From F23-B02 sp946405205 (lineage in GTDB: Bacteria; Bacillota; Clostridia; Oscillospirales; Oscillospiraceae): 62,223 nt of DNA. Where the stretch lies: contig CAMJGL010000012.1 in the NCBI GenBank assembly GCA_946405205.1, positions 1 through 62,223 of the forward strand. Reading direction: 5' to 3'. Below the pieces are notes generated by a model. The model did not search any database, was not told the DNA's origin, and saw only the letters and a program-made list of their open reading frames with translations. Below are positions 23,035 to 30,763 of this stretch, one piece after another. Each line of letters starts with the position of its first letter. Positions within the stretch are counted from its first letter, which is position 1. The translations under genes and the position numbers were made by a program.

Positions 23035-24928
23035 CCGTCCTTTCCGGAATGTATTCAAAGTACACGGTCGACAGGGGAGGAAGATCGATCTGCGCGCTGT
23101 AGGGCAGACCCTCATACCCCTCCTTACGGCTTACTATAGTCTTGGGATTATGTAAACCGCTGCCGCCGAATGCGGTGTCGTCGCTGGAGAGAAGCTCCCG
23201 CAGGACGCCCGCGTGGGGAAGCCCTATAGTGAAGCCGCGGTGCTCATTGGGGATAAAATTGCAGGCGCAGACGAGGCAGCTTTCGCTCTCGGGTCTTGCC
23301 GAGCGCAGGAAAGCGATGGAGCTGAGGCTTTTTTCGTTCACGCTGAGCCATTTGAAGCCTTCCCAGGATTTATCCACCTCGTAGAGCGCGGGCCATCTGG
23401 AGTATATATGATTGAGCGCCCGGCAGTATTCCTGCAGCTTCCTGTGCATCGGGTAATCCAGCAGAAGCCAGTCAAGGCTCTGCTCATAGTTCCATTCGAT
23501 AAACTGCCCGAATTCCGAGCCCATGAAGCAGAGCTTCTTGCCGGGGTGCGCGAACTGATATCCGTAAAGAGCGCGGAGAGTTGCAAATTTCTGCTCATAA
23601 CTGCCGAACATCTTGTCCAGCATGGATTTTTTGCCGTGCACAACCTCGTCATGCGAGTAGGCGAGGATGAAATTCTCCGAAAAGGCGTACATCATGGAGA
23701 AGGTGAGCTTGTCGTGCGCGCCCTTGCGGAAAAGAGGGTCGAGGGAGAAATAGTCGAGCGTGTCGTGCATATAGCCCATATCCCACTTGAAGCTGAAGCC
23801 CAGCCCGCCCAGCTCGGGGGGCATGGTCACCATGGGATAGGCTGTGGACTCCTCGGCGACGGTGATGGCGCCCGGGTAGTTTGACAGCACCGTCTTGTTG
23901 AGCTTGCGCAGAAACTCCACGGCGCCGAGGTTGATGTTCCCGCCCTCACGGTTGGGGGTGTACTCCCCGTCCTTTCTGCCGTAGTTAAGGTAAAGCATGG
24001 AGGACACCGCGTCCATGCGTATGCCGTCGATGTGGTAGTTTTCAAAGAAAAAGCAGGCCGAGGAGATGAGAAAGGACTGTACCTCCGGCATCTCGTAGTC
24101 GAAGATGAGCGTGCCCCATTCGGGGTGGGCCGCCATACGCGCCTCCTTGCACTCATACAGCCGCGTGCCGTCGAACTCGGCAAGGCCGTGCTCGTCCCGG
24201 GGAAAATGCGCGGGCACCCAGTCGAGGATAACTCCGATACCGGCCTTGTGCATCACGTCGATAAACTCGGCAAACTCGTCGGGGGTGCCGTAGCGGCCCG
24301 TGGGAGCGTAGTAGCCTGTCACCTGATATCCCCATGAGCCGGGGAAGGGGTACTCGGTGACGGGCAGAAGCTCAATGTGCGTGTAGCCCATACCGCGGCA
24401 GTAGTCGGCAAGCTCGGGCGCTGTCTCGGCGTAATTGACCTTGCCGTCATGCATTTTCCATGAGCCGAGGTGCAGCTCGTATATGGACATGGGCGAGGAG
24501 AAGGGGTCGGCTGATGCGCGCTTGCGTAAAAAGGCGGCGTCGTGCCATTTGTAAGAGCCTGTCCAGACCTTTGAGGCTGTGTTCATTCCGGACTCGGACC
24601 AGCGGGCAAAGGGATCGGATTTAAGCACACGCCTGCCGTCATTGCGTATCACGCAGTATTTGTAAAGATCGCCGTTTTTAAGCCCCTTTACAAAGCACAC
24701 CCACATGCTGCCGCATTTCTGCATGGGTGTGGCGGAGTCGTTCCAGCCGTTGAAGTCCCCGACCAGCGATACGGCCTGCGCGTGGGGAGCCCAGAGCACG
24801 AAGCGGTGCATTTTGATCTCGTCGATGTACCGGCAGCCGAGCAGCAGCCACGCTTTTTCCGCCTTGCCGGTGTTGAACAGGAAAACGTCGTCCCGGGGCA
24901 GGTATTTTTCTATCAGTTCAGAATACAT
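22994..24928 (-). CDS. glgB: 1,4-alpha-glucan branching enzyme
   Basis: A 644-residue GH13 branching enzyme that makes alpha-1,6 branches in glycogen. The N-terminal CBM48 domain (about residues 25-110, FVLWAPHAQAVSLVGDFNGW) precedes the barrel. Catalytic regions are DGIRMDAVSSMLY (nucleophile Asp), TVAEESTAYP (Glu) and LAYSHDEVVHGKKS (Asp). GELLPVTEYPFPGSWGYQ-like and GSEFGQFIEWN segments are also typical. GGAGAG precedes the ATG. It is the first gene of the glgB-glgA-GH13 operon. Confidence 0.95.
   Translation of the reverse strand: MYSELIEKYLPRDDVFLFNTGKAEKAWLLLGCRYIDEIKMHRFVLWAPHAQAVSLVGDFNGWNDSATPMQKCGSMWVCFVKGLKNGDLYKYCVIRNDGRRVLKSDPFARWSESGMNTASKVWTGSYKWHDAAFLRKRASADPFSSPMSIYELHLGSWKMHDGKVNYAETAPELADYCRGMGYTHIELLPVTEYPFPGSWGYQVTGYYAPTGRYGTPDEFAEFIDVMHKAGIGVILDWVPAHFPRDEHGLAEFDGTRLYECKEARMAAHPEWGTLIFDYEMPEVQSFLISSACFFFENYHIDGIRMDAVSSMLYLNYGRKDGEYTPNREGGNINLGAVEFLRKLNKTVLSNYPGAITVAEESTAYPMVTMPPELGGLGFSFKWDMGYMHDTLDYFSLDPLFRKGAHDKLTFSMMYAFSENFILAYSHDEVVHGKKSMLDKMFGSYEQKFATLRALYGYQFAHPGKKLCFMGSEFGQFIEWNYEQSLDWLLLDYPMHRKLQEYCRALNHIYSRWPALYEVDKSWEGFKWLSVNEKSLSSIAFLRSARPESESCLVCACNFIPNEHRGFTIGLPHAGVLRELLSSDDTAFGGSGLHNPKTIVSRKEGYEGLPYSAQIDLPPLSTVYFEYIPERTDDEHEEGIQENSQ
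23148..23157 (+). repeat. TTATGTAAAC word, copy 7
   Basis: Exact copy in glgB, read on the coding strand as Gly-Leu-His-Asn. Confidence 0.8.
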
Positions 24929-24958
24929 ATCGTCTCTCCAAGTATTTTTCTACAGTTT

Positions 24959-24987
24959 ATTATAAACGCATGGCCCCGTAATTCCAA
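24959..24987 (-). promoter_or_regulatory. Promoter of glgB-glgA-GH13 operon
   Basis: Minus-strand TTGGAA and TATAAT with a 17-base spacer, about 30 bases before glgB. Confidence 0.75.
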
Positions 24988-25008
24988 CAACTTTTTGGAA
25001 AGTTCCGC

Positions 25009-25037
25009 TTGTGCAATCACAACAATTATTATATAAT
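25009..25037 (+). promoter_or_regulatory. Promoter of VOC-family gene
   Basis: TTGTGC and TATAAT with a 17-base spacer, about 33 bases before the ATG. Confidence 0.7.
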
Positions 25038-25070
25038 GATTCTCCAATCAGCACAATGAGGAGTTTTGAT

Positions 25071-25439
25071 ATGTTTTCGTTCAATCATTTTAATTTTAAC
25101 GTGCTCGATCTTGAGCGCAGCCTTAAATTCTATGACGAGGCTCTCGGACTGAAGCCGGTTCGTGAAAAGACCGCCTCCGACGGCAGCTTCAGGCTCGTAT
25201 ACCTCGGCGACGGAGTCACGGATTTTCAGCTTGAGCTGACCTGGCTGCGCGACCGCACGGAGCCCTACGACCTCGGAGAGCAGGAATTCCACCTTGCCTT
25301 TGTGGCAGAGGATATGGATAAAGCTCACGAAAAGCATGAAAAAATGGGCTGCATTTGCTTTGAAAATCCCTCCATGGGTATATACTTTGTTGAAGACCCC
25401 GACGGCTACTGGATAGAGGTCATCCCGCCGAGAAAGTAA
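25071..25439 (+). CDS. gloA: VOC-family protein (glyoxalase I-like)
   Basis: A 122-residue vicinal-oxygen-chelate protein. FNHFNFNVLDLERSLKFYDEALGL begins the first beta-alpha-beta module, and EFHLAFVAEDMDKAHEKHEKMG and FVEDPDGYWIEVIPPRK form the second. The metal-ligand pattern (His, Glu, His, Glu) fits lactoylglutathione lyase, which disposes of methylglyoxal as a thiol adduct, but Clostridia often lack glutathione, so the true substrate is open. The ATG at 25071 follows GAGGAG. It is a single gene with its own promoter. Confidence 0.85.
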   Translation: MFSFNHFNFNVLDLERSLKFYDEALGLKPVREKTASDGSFRLVYLGDGVTDFQLELTWLRDRTEPYDLGEQEFHLAFVAEDMDKAHEKHEKMGCICFENPSMGIYFVEDPDGYWIEVIPPRK

Positions 25440-25447
25440 TAGAATTA

Positions 25448-25476
25448 TTGACAAAAAATTAAATACGTGCTATGAT
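25448..25476 (+). promoter_or_regulatory. Promoter of AT-rich two-gene unit
   Basis: TTGACA and TATGAT with a 17-base spacer. The leader to the first gene would be about 170 bases and contains the two-codon mini-ORF ATG-ATC-TGA at 25515 behind AAGGGAG. Confidence 0.65.
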
Positions 25477-25652
25477 GATATTGGTAAAATTGCATGAAAA
25501 AGGGAGTGATACCGATGATCTGATAGGTTGCAGAAAGATATTTAATTCATAGTTTGTCAGTCCAGAATAAGTTAAAGTCGTGTAAGTATGACAGTAAACG
25601 TGTTGTATGTTGAGTATATTATAGTGCTCAATTGAATGGAGGACAAATAACT

Positions 25653-26153
25653 ATGAAGATATCCAAGAAACTGATTTCAATTTTGCTAACAATGTGTATT
25701 ATGATTGGTGTAGTTGTTCCAGCGTTTGCCGATCCGGAAACGAGCAGTCCGGTGGAAGAACCGTTTATTGATGACGATGGTTTTTCTTATGCATACTCAG
25801 CAACCGATCCGTCAGGGTATGGAAGCTATGGCGCATTTGCGTATAGCTCAAAGGGCAATGTGAAGTTTGAAAGAGCCCTTGCATCTTTGCTTGTGTCTGA
25901 AATTGCGTCTGGATTGATAGCTTTATTGCCGCTGAGCGGTGTTGCTGCCGCAGCTGCGCATTTAATAGGTGACGCTGCTACGTCAAACATTAGCTTTGGC
26001 AATAGTAATCATGTCTATTATAAGCTTTATATAGCGAGGCACAATCAGCTGCCGGGCTTCTATCAGCATTTGAAATATGTCTGGTATGAAACTTCAAGTT
26101 ATAATGATGATGAAGTCATTGGCACTACGTACATCTATAGATTTAAGGCATAG
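25653..26153 (+). CDS. Small secreted protein of unknown function
   Basis: A 166-residue protein with a signal peptide (KKLISILLTMCIMIGVVVPAF, cleavage near AFADP). The mature part has an aromatic Ser/Gly/Tyr-rich stretch (GFSYAYSATDPSGYGSYGAF), a hydrophobic helical segment (ASGLIALLPLSGVAAAAAHL) and a basic/aromatic tail ending IGTTYIYRFKA. No family is recognised. Codon usage and base composition are clearly AT-richer than in flanking genes, suggesting transfer. GGAGGACAAATAACT precedes the ATG. A two-helix membrane protein follows after 14 bases. A bacteriocin-like peptide with an immunity protein is one guess only. Confidence 0.65.
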   Translation: MKISKKLISILLTMCIMIGVVVPAFADPETSSPVEEPFIDDDGFSYAYSATDPSGYGSYGAFAYSSKGNVKFERALASLLVSEIASGLIALLPLSGVAAAAAHLIGDAATSNISFGNSNHVYYKLYIARHNQLPGFYQHLKYVWYETSSYNDDEVIGTTYIYRFKA

Positions 26154-26167
26154 AGAGTAGGTGTCTT

Positions 26168-26419
26168 ATGAATAAAAAACTAAATGAGCTCAAAGCTTGG
26201 GCGCATGACTCGTTTTGGAGAACTATGCTCGCTGCAATTCCGCTGGGGGCTGTTTTTACGGTGATCTTCTTCCTTTGCTGGGCAGGACTGCATCTTGCCT
26301 TTCCTGATAGCATACGAAGCGCAGCCGAGATGAATTGGGTTCTCCAATGGATTATATTTGTCGGAGGCTGGGTAGTCATTGTATCAACGCCAGCTCGCGA
26401 AAAAAAGAACAAGAAATAA
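26168..26419 (+). CDS. Small two-helix membrane protein of unknown function
   Basis: 83 residues with two membrane helices (about 22-44 and 57-74) and a strongly basic C-terminus (REKKNKK). GAGTAGG lies upstream of the ATG. It follows the secreted protein gene closely and shares its AT-rich composition, so the two are probably co-transcribed and perhaps function together. No family is recognised. A strong terminator follows. Confidence 0.6.
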   Translation: MNKKLNELKAWAHDSFWRTMLAAIPLGAVFTVIFFLCWAGLHLAFPDSIRSAAEMNWVLQWIIFVGGWVVIVSTPAREKKNKK

Positions 26420-26429
26420 ATCATATCTG

Positions 26430-26459
26430 CCTCGCCGGTAAAATGCCGGCGAGGTTTTT
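26430..26459 (+). terminator. Terminator
   Basis: CCTCGCCGG pairs with CCGGCGAGG around seven bases, followed by five T. Confidence 0.9.
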
Positions 26460-26492
26460 GCATGAACGTCTGGAATTTTACATATTTTGTCC

Positions 26493-26521
26493 TTGAATAT
26501 GGCGTGTTTATGCAATATAAT
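26493..26521 (+). promoter_or_regulatory. Promoter of lysA
   Basis: TTGAAT and TATAAT with a 17-base spacer. Transcription would start near 26528, fixing the lysA start at 26567. Confidence 0.8.
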
Positions 26522-26566
26522 GAATCGGAATTTATCAGTTATTTAACGAAAACAGGGGAAAACAGC

Positions 26567-27865
26567 ATGGTTTGTGATAATATAACAGTCGGCGAAAACG
26601 GACATCTGTATTTCGCCGGTCAGGACACGGTAATGCTTGCCGAACACTACGGTACGCCGCTTTACCTAATCGATGAGGACAGGCTGAGGCACAACTGCCG
26701 CGTTTACAGTGAGGCGTTCAGAAAGCATTTCGGCGGCAAGGCAAAGGCGCTGTACGCCGGCAAGGCCAATTCCTTCAAGCGCATTTACGAGATAATGCGC
26801 GAGGAGGATATGGGCATAGATGTTGTATCCTGCGGCGAGATATACACCGCCTTCATTGCGGGCTACCCTATGGAAAACGCATTTTTCCACGGTAACAACA
26901 AGACAGACGAGGATATCGCCTACGCAATGGAAAAGGGCGTGGGCTGCTTTATAGTTGATAATACGGAGGAGCTCTGTGCCGTCGAGCGCGAAGCCTCGCG
27001 GCGCGGCATAATCCAGCGGGTCATGCTTCGCCTGACGCCCGGCATCGATCCGCATACCTACGAGGCCGTCGCCACGGGAAAGGTCGACTCCAAGTTCGGC
27101 GTCGCCATCGAGACCGGACAGGCCGAGCAGTTCACCGCCGAAGCCCTCAAAATGCCGCACATCGACCTTGCGGGCTTCCACTGTCATGTCGGCTCGCAGG
27201 TCTTTGCCGAGGATGTTTTTGAGCGCACTGCCGTCATAATGCTCGGCTTCATTGCAGTTATGCGGGAAAAGTACGGATTCGAGACAAGGGAGCTTGACCT
27301 CGGCGGCGGCTACGGCGTCAGATATGTCGATTCGGACCCGTATTTATACGTTGAGCAGAAAATAGGCGAGGTCGCCGCGGCCATCAAGGCCGAGTGCGCA
27401 AAGCTCAACATACCGCTCCCCGCGATACACATGGAGCCCGGAAGAGCTATCGTCGCGGACGCGGGCATGACCCTGTACACCGTCGGCGCTGTCAAGCGCA
27501 TACCCGGATACAAGAACTATGTTTCCATCGACGGCGGCATGACGGATAACCCCCGCTTTGCGCTCTACGGCTCGGAGTATACCTGCCTTGCGGCGGGCAG
27601 GATGAACGAAAAGCCCGATCTCCGCTGCTCGCTGGTGGGACGCTGCTGCGAAAGCGGCGATATCATTCAGGAAAACATCCTTTTCCCGAACGGCATAGGC
27701 AGAGGCGATATCGTGGCGGTATGCACCACGGGCGCGTATAACTATTCCATGGCCTCGAACTACAACCGCGTGCCCAGACCTCCCATCGTCATGCTCTCCG
27801 GCGGCGAAAGCTATGTCGCCGTACGGCGCGAGAGCTTTGAGGATATTTGCAGAAACGACATATAA
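26567..27865 (+). CDS. lysA: Diaminopimelate decarboxylase
   Basis: A 432-residue PLP-dependent enzyme that converts meso-diaminopimelate to lysine. The PLP lysine lies in KALYAGKANSF (about residue 63), the glycine-rich phosphate loop in LDLGGGYG, with EPGRAIVADAG, RCCESGDII (catalytic Cys-Glu pair) and TGAYNYSMASNYNR near the C-terminus. The ATG at 26567 follows AGGGGA. An in-frame start at 26462 would lie upstream of the promoter and is rejected. It is a single gene ended by a long hairpin shared with the converging SSB-like gene. Confidence 0.95.
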   Translation: MVCDNITVGENGHLYFAGQDTVMLAEHYGTPLYLIDEDRLRHNCRVYSEAFRKHFGGKAKALYAGKANSFKRIYEIMREEDMGIDVVSCGEIYTAFIAGYPMENAFFHGNNKTDEDIAYAMEKGVGCFIVDNTEELCAVEREASRRGIIQRVMLRLTPGIDPHTYEAVATGKVDSKFGVAIETGQAEQFTAEALKMPHIDLAGFHCHVGSQVFAEDVFERTAVIMLGFIAVMREKYGFETRELDLGGGYGVRYVDSDPYLYVEQKIGEVAAAIKAECAKLNIPLPAIHMEPGRAIVADAGMTLYTVGAVKRIPGYKNYVSIDGGMTDNPRFALYGSEYTCLAAGRMNEKPDLRCSLVGRCCESGDIIQENILFPNGIGRGDIVAVCTTGAYNYSMASNYNRVPRPPIVMLSGGESYVAVRRESFEDICRNDI

Positions 27866-27869
27866 AAGA

Positions 27870-27906
27870 CGGCGGCAGGAGCTGCGAAAACGCAGTCCTG
27901 CCGCCG
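27870..27906. terminator. Bidirectional hairpin between lysA and SSB-like gene
   Basis: CGGCGGCAGGA pairs with TCCTGCCGCCG, with an inner CTGCG/CGCAG stem. Only weak T-runs flank it. Confidence 0.65.
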
Positions 27907-27928
27907 ATTCTGTGCCCACACATCTATA

Positions 27929-27938
27929 TTATGTAAAC
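27929..27938 (+). repeat. TTATGTAAAC word, copy 8
   Basis: Exact copy at the 3' end of the SSB-like gene. On the coding strand the motif contains the stop codon (TTT-ACA-TAA). Confidence 0.8.
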
Positions 27939-28537
27939 TCGCTGATGTCCGTCACCGATACCTCAAAGGCGGTTTTCTCCACAGGCTCGCCGCCGATGAT
28001 CTTTATATAGCTGCGGCTCTGTATTCTGCCCTCGAGGCTCACCACGGTGCCGACGTCCCAGTCCGAGGCCTCACGCGCCTTTAGTCCCCAGGTGATGCAG
28101 GGTAGGTAATCGCTTCTGCCGTAGCGGCGGTTCACCGCCAGCATCAGATCGCAGATATCCCGGCCCATGGGGGTCATGCGCAGATTGGGCGGCTTGCAGA
28201 GGGTGCCTGTAAGGCGAACGCAGTTCATGTCCTCGCCGCCGCATAGGCTCAGCTCCTTTGCAAATACTGTTATCACGAGCTTTGCGCCCTCGCCGCTTTT
28301 GTTGTTGAAGGAGCGCAGCTCGCCGGTGACGCTGAGCTTTTCCGCTTCGCACAGCTCGAGACCCCTTATAAGCTCATCCCGCACGATGATGTTCACTGTG
28401 TCCGTCGCACCGGACAGACGCGCGATCTCCATGGGAAAGGTATAAAAGGTCTCGCCGCGGCTCGCGTGGGAGAAGACCGGCGGCGCGGCGATAACGCCGG
28501 TAAGCTGAGCAAAATTCCTGCTTGTGTTTTCATCCAT
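27929..28537 (-). CDS. Tandem OB-fold single-stranded DNA-binding-like protein
   Basis: A 202-residue protein made of two OB-fold halves. Residues about 8-100 (AQLTGVIAAPPVFSH...FYTFPMEIARLSGATDTVNIIV) and about 105-200 (NCVRLTGTLCKPPNLRMTPMGRDICDLMLAVNR) each show the N-terminal strand pattern of SSB proteins. The second half carries the SSB-like phrase LRMTPMGRDICDLMLAVNRRY. No acidic C-terminal tail of replicative SSB is seen, so it is probably not the main SSB. It may work in DNA repair, recombination or phage defence. It is divergent from deoC. Confidence 0.75.
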   Translation of the reverse strand: MDENTSRNFAQLTGVIAAPPVFSHASRGETFYTFPMEIARLSGATDTVNIIVRDELIRGLELCEAEKLSVTGELRSFNNKSGEGAKLVITVFAKELSLCGGEDMNCVRLTGTLCKPPNLRMTPMGRDICDLMLAVNRRYGRSDYLPCITWGLKAREASDWDVGTVVSLEGRIQSRSYIKIIGGEPVEKTAFEVSVTDISEFT

Positions 28538-28548
28538 ATGTTAAGTCC

Positions 28549-28589
28549 TGTCCTTAAATAATAGTTTTTGTTAGAGTATATTAAGGACA
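28549..28589. promoter_or_regulatory. Inverted repeat in ssb-like/deoC intergenic region
   Basis: TGTCCTTAA (28549-28557) and TTAAGGACA (28581-28589) are perfect reverse complements 23 bases apart, placed between divergent genes. A possible operator. Confidence 0.5.
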
Positions 28590-28594
28590 AACGC

Positions 28595-28623
28595 TTGAAT
28601 ATGCCGCCGGAATGCAATATAAT
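28595..28623 (+). promoter_or_regulatory. Promoter of deoC
   Basis: TTGAAT and TATAAT with a 17-base spacer, about 30 bases before the deoC ATG. Confidence 0.75.
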
Positions 28624-28653
28624 AAGAAAAAACCGTTTTGAAAGGATAAAGCT

Positions 28654-29337
28654 ATGGATATAAAAGAACTTCTCAAGTACTGTGACCACACCCTGCTGAG
28701 AGTAGACTGCACTGAGGCGGAGATCAAAAAACTCTGCGATCAGGCGATAAAATATCAGTGCGCTTCCGTGTGCATCCCGCCCTGCCATGTGCCCGGCGCG
28801 AAGCGCTATGTGGGTGACAGGCTGAAGATATGCACAGTTATCGGCTTCCCCAACGGATATATGTCCACCGCCGCCAAGGCCTTCGAGGCGGCTGACGCCG
28901 TGGCAAACGGCGCCGACGAGATCGACATGGTCGTGAACCTTTCCATGGTCAAGGACGGCTGCTGGGACGATGTGGCCGAGGATATAAAGGCCGTCCGACG
29001 CTCCTGCGCGGGAAAGATACTCAAGGTCATAATCGAGTGCTGCCTGCTCACGGACGAGGAGAAGATGCGGCTGTGCGCTATCGTCGCCGAGTGCGGCGCG
29101 GACTTCATCAAAACATCCACCGGCTTTTCCAAGGGCGGCGCGACCCGTCACGACGTTGAGCTCCTGCGCAAGTACAGCCCCGAGACCGTTCAGGTCAAGG
29201 CAGCCGGCGGCATATCCTCCATCGAGGACGCGGAGGACTTCGTAGCCCTCGGCGCGACGAGGCTCGGCACCAGCCGCATCGTGAAGCTCGCCATGGAGCT
29301 TGAAAATGAAGAGGGAGCGCCGGAGGAGAATTACTGA
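28654..29337 (+). CDS. deoC: Deoxyribose-phosphate aldolase
   Basis: A 227-residue class I aldolase that splits 2-deoxyribose 5-phosphate to glyceraldehyde 3-phosphate and acetaldehyde. The Schiff-base lysine is in DFIKTSTGFSKGG (about residue 152), with supporting motifs DEIDMVVNL, KVIIECCLL and VKAAGGISS. GAAAGGATAAAG precedes the ATG. The next small membrane-protein gene starts within the stop (TGATG), so they are coupled, though the second has no known role in nucleoside use. Confidence 0.95.
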   Translation: MDIKELLKYCDHTLLRVDCTEAEIKKLCDQAIKYQCASVCIPPCHVPGAKRYVGDRLKICTVIGFPNGYMSTAAKAFEAADAVANGADEIDMVVNLSMVKDGCWDDVAEDIKAVRRSCAGKILKVIIECCLLTDEEKMRLCAIVAECGADFIKTSTGFSKGGATRHDVELLRKYSPETVQVKAAGGISSIEDAEDFVALGATRLGTSRIVKLAMELENEEGAPEENY

Positions 29338-29522
29338 TGGGCTTTAAACCGGGAAGACTGCTGAGCGCGGTGGGGCTTATCCTGTCGGGCGCTCTGCTTG
29401 TGCTCGGCTCTGTGTATATAGCCCCTCGCTCGCAAAGCTGGGCAAGCATATGGAGCGTTTTGATGGCCGGCGTTGCTGCGTATTTTGCCCACTACCTGTT
29501 CAGAGGAAATAAGGACGACTGA
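29337..29522 (+). CDS. Small two-helix membrane protein
   Basis: 61 residues with two hydrophobic segments (about 9-29 and 37-53) and a short charged tail (RGNKDD). Its ATG overlaps the deoC stop, so it is translated from the same message. No family is recognised; function unknown. A hairpin shared with the converging gene follows. Confidence 0.55.
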   Translation: MGFKPGRLLSAVGLILSGALLVLGSVYIAPRSQSWASIWSVLMAGVAAYFAHYLFRGNKDD

Positions 29523-29528
29523 AATCAT

Positions 29529-29555
29529 ACGGGAGCTTACGCCAGAAGCTCCCGT
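29529..29555. terminator. Bidirectional hairpin
   Basis: ACGGGAGCTT pairs with AAGCTCCCGT around seven bases. It overlaps the last codons of the converging membrane-protein gene. Confidence 0.6.
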
Positions 29556-29902
29556 ATTCCGCTGCACAGAGCAAGACCCGGGATCGACAGCAGCAGCCAG
29601 AAAAAGCTGAACAGAGGGCAGACCTGCCCCATGATGTTCAGCGGCCTGTCGGAATAGTCCCAGACGTGCCAGTCCAATATTATGTTAACCAAAATTCCGG
29701 TGCAGAACTCCATGGCGGTTATGACCGCCGCCGAGATAAGGCACTTTGCCCACAGGGGGAGAGGCGCCGCGCTTATGACATACATGCAGGTGAAGCAGGC
29801 TCCCCCGCACAGCAGCATCGTCCAGTGGGTCCAGCCCCGCCAGATTATCTCGACCAGACCGTACAGGCCCGCGCCGAGGATATAGATCAGTAACGTTTCC
29901 AT
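29537..29902 (-). CDS. Putative ABC-transporter-type membrane protein (PF06541 family)
   Basis: A 121-residue integral membrane protein with four hydrophobic helices. The sequence around GLYGLVEIIWRGWTHWTMLLCGG and ILDWHVWDYSDRPLNIMGQ matches the Firmicutes family labelled putative ABC transporter permease (CmpB), whose function is unproven. Start at the ATG 29902, with AGGGAAAG upstream. An in-frame extension to 29944 would overlap the infC promoter. It is divergent from infC. Confidence 0.7.
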   Translation of the reverse strand: METLLIYILGAGLYGLVEIIWRGWTHWTMLLCGGACFTCMYVISAAPLPLWAKCLISAAVITAMEFCTGILVNIILDWHVWDYSDRPLNIMGQVCPLFSFFWLLLSIPGLALCSGIRELLA

Positions 29903-29937
29903 GCTCAATATTCTTTCCCTGAAATTCAAAAAAATCC

Positions 29938-29966
29938 TTGACACAGCGGGAAAGTGCTGATATATT
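29938..29966 (+). promoter_or_regulatory. Promoter of infC-rpmI-rplT operon
   Basis: TTGACA and TATATT with a 17-base spacer. Confidence 0.8.
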
Positions 29967-29974
29967 TATATAGC

Positions 29975-30096
29975 TGAAAATGAAGTAGGTACGGCATCCC
30001 CGACCTCACCGGGCCGCAAAAGGCGCGCCTCGGTCAATAGCAGCGCCCGGGTGGGCGGTGTTTTTGTGCGCGGATGCTGTTTGGCGTCCGTTTTTT
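29975..30096 (+). ncRNA. L20-type ribosomal protein leader with attenuator
   Basis: A GC-rich structured leader of about 120 bases lies between the promoter and infC, ending in CGGATGC-TGTTT-GGCGTCCG followed by six T (30071-30096), which is a complete intrinsic terminator. In Firmicutes, L20 binds the infC leader and favours termination. I infer the L20 leader class from position and layout; a covariance-model search was not possible. Confidence 0.7.
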
Positions 30097-30117
30097 GCAT
30101 TTTGGAGGTGTTTTACA

Positions 30118-30705
30118 ATCGCAAGCGTAACTCATGAAATCAACGAGGAGATCATCGACAAGGAAATACGCGTGATAGGTGACGACGGCGAGCAGCTCGG
30201 CATCATGTCCGCCGAGGCAGCCCTGAAGATCGCAGAGGAAAAGGAGCTTGACTTAGTCAAGATATCCCCCATGGCGAAGCCTCCCGTCTGCAAGCTCATG
30301 GACTACGGCAAATTCCGTTTCGAGCAGGCAAAGCGCGAGAAGGAAGCCAAGAAGAACCAGCGCGTTATGGAGATCAAGGAGATCCGCATGTCCCCGGGCA
30401 TCGGAGAAAACGACCTGAACACCAAGCTCAAGAGCGCACTCAAGTTCCTTGCCGACGGCGACCGCGTAAAGGTTTCCATCCGTTTCCGCGGCAGAGAAAT
30501 GGCGCACACCCATCTTGGCGAGGCCATTCTGCGCGATTTTGCGTCCAAGTGCGCCGAGGTCGCCAACCTTGATAAGCAGCCCAAGCTTGAGGGCCGCAAT
30601 ATGTCCATGTTCCTGTCCCCGAAGTCTGCGGCAGCAGTCAGGAAGGCACAGAAGGAAGCCGCGAAGAAGCAGGCCGAGGCCGCATCTTCCGCGGAGAATA
30701 ACTAA
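30118..30705 (+). CDS. infC: Translation initiation factor IF-3
   Basis: A 195-residue IF-3 that keeps 30S subunits free and checks start codon pairing. N-domain: INEEIIDKEIRVIGDDGEQLGIM. Linker and C-domain: KPPVCKLMDYGKFRFEQAKREKEAKK and KVSIRFRGREMAH. The start is most likely the AUC at 30118, nine bases after GGAGG. No ATG or GTG with a ribosome binding site is available, and family proteins begin a few residues before INEEI. Rare AUU/AUC starts are a known autoregulatory feature of infC. The Ala/Lys-rich tail of about 20 residues is longer than usual. Confidence 0.93.
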   Translation: MASVTHEINEEIIDKEIRVIGDDGEQLGIMSAEAALKIAEEKELDLVKISPMAKPPVCKLMDYGKFRFEQAKREKEAKKNQRVMEIKEIRMSPGIGENDLNTKLKSALKFLADGDRVKVSIRFRGREMAHTHLGEAILRDFASKCAEVANLDKQPKLEGRNMSMFLSPKSAAAVRKAQKEAAKKQAEAASSAENN

Positions 30706-30763
30706 CTCAGGTTATTACAGACGATAAGTCTGATAACAGCAGCATACGGAAGGAGAAATAATC

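Noticed and set aside
25071..26460. A prophage or integrative element covering the AT-rich region
   Set aside because: No integrase, transposase, phage structural gene, tRNA-adjacent attachment site or direct repeat flanks were found.
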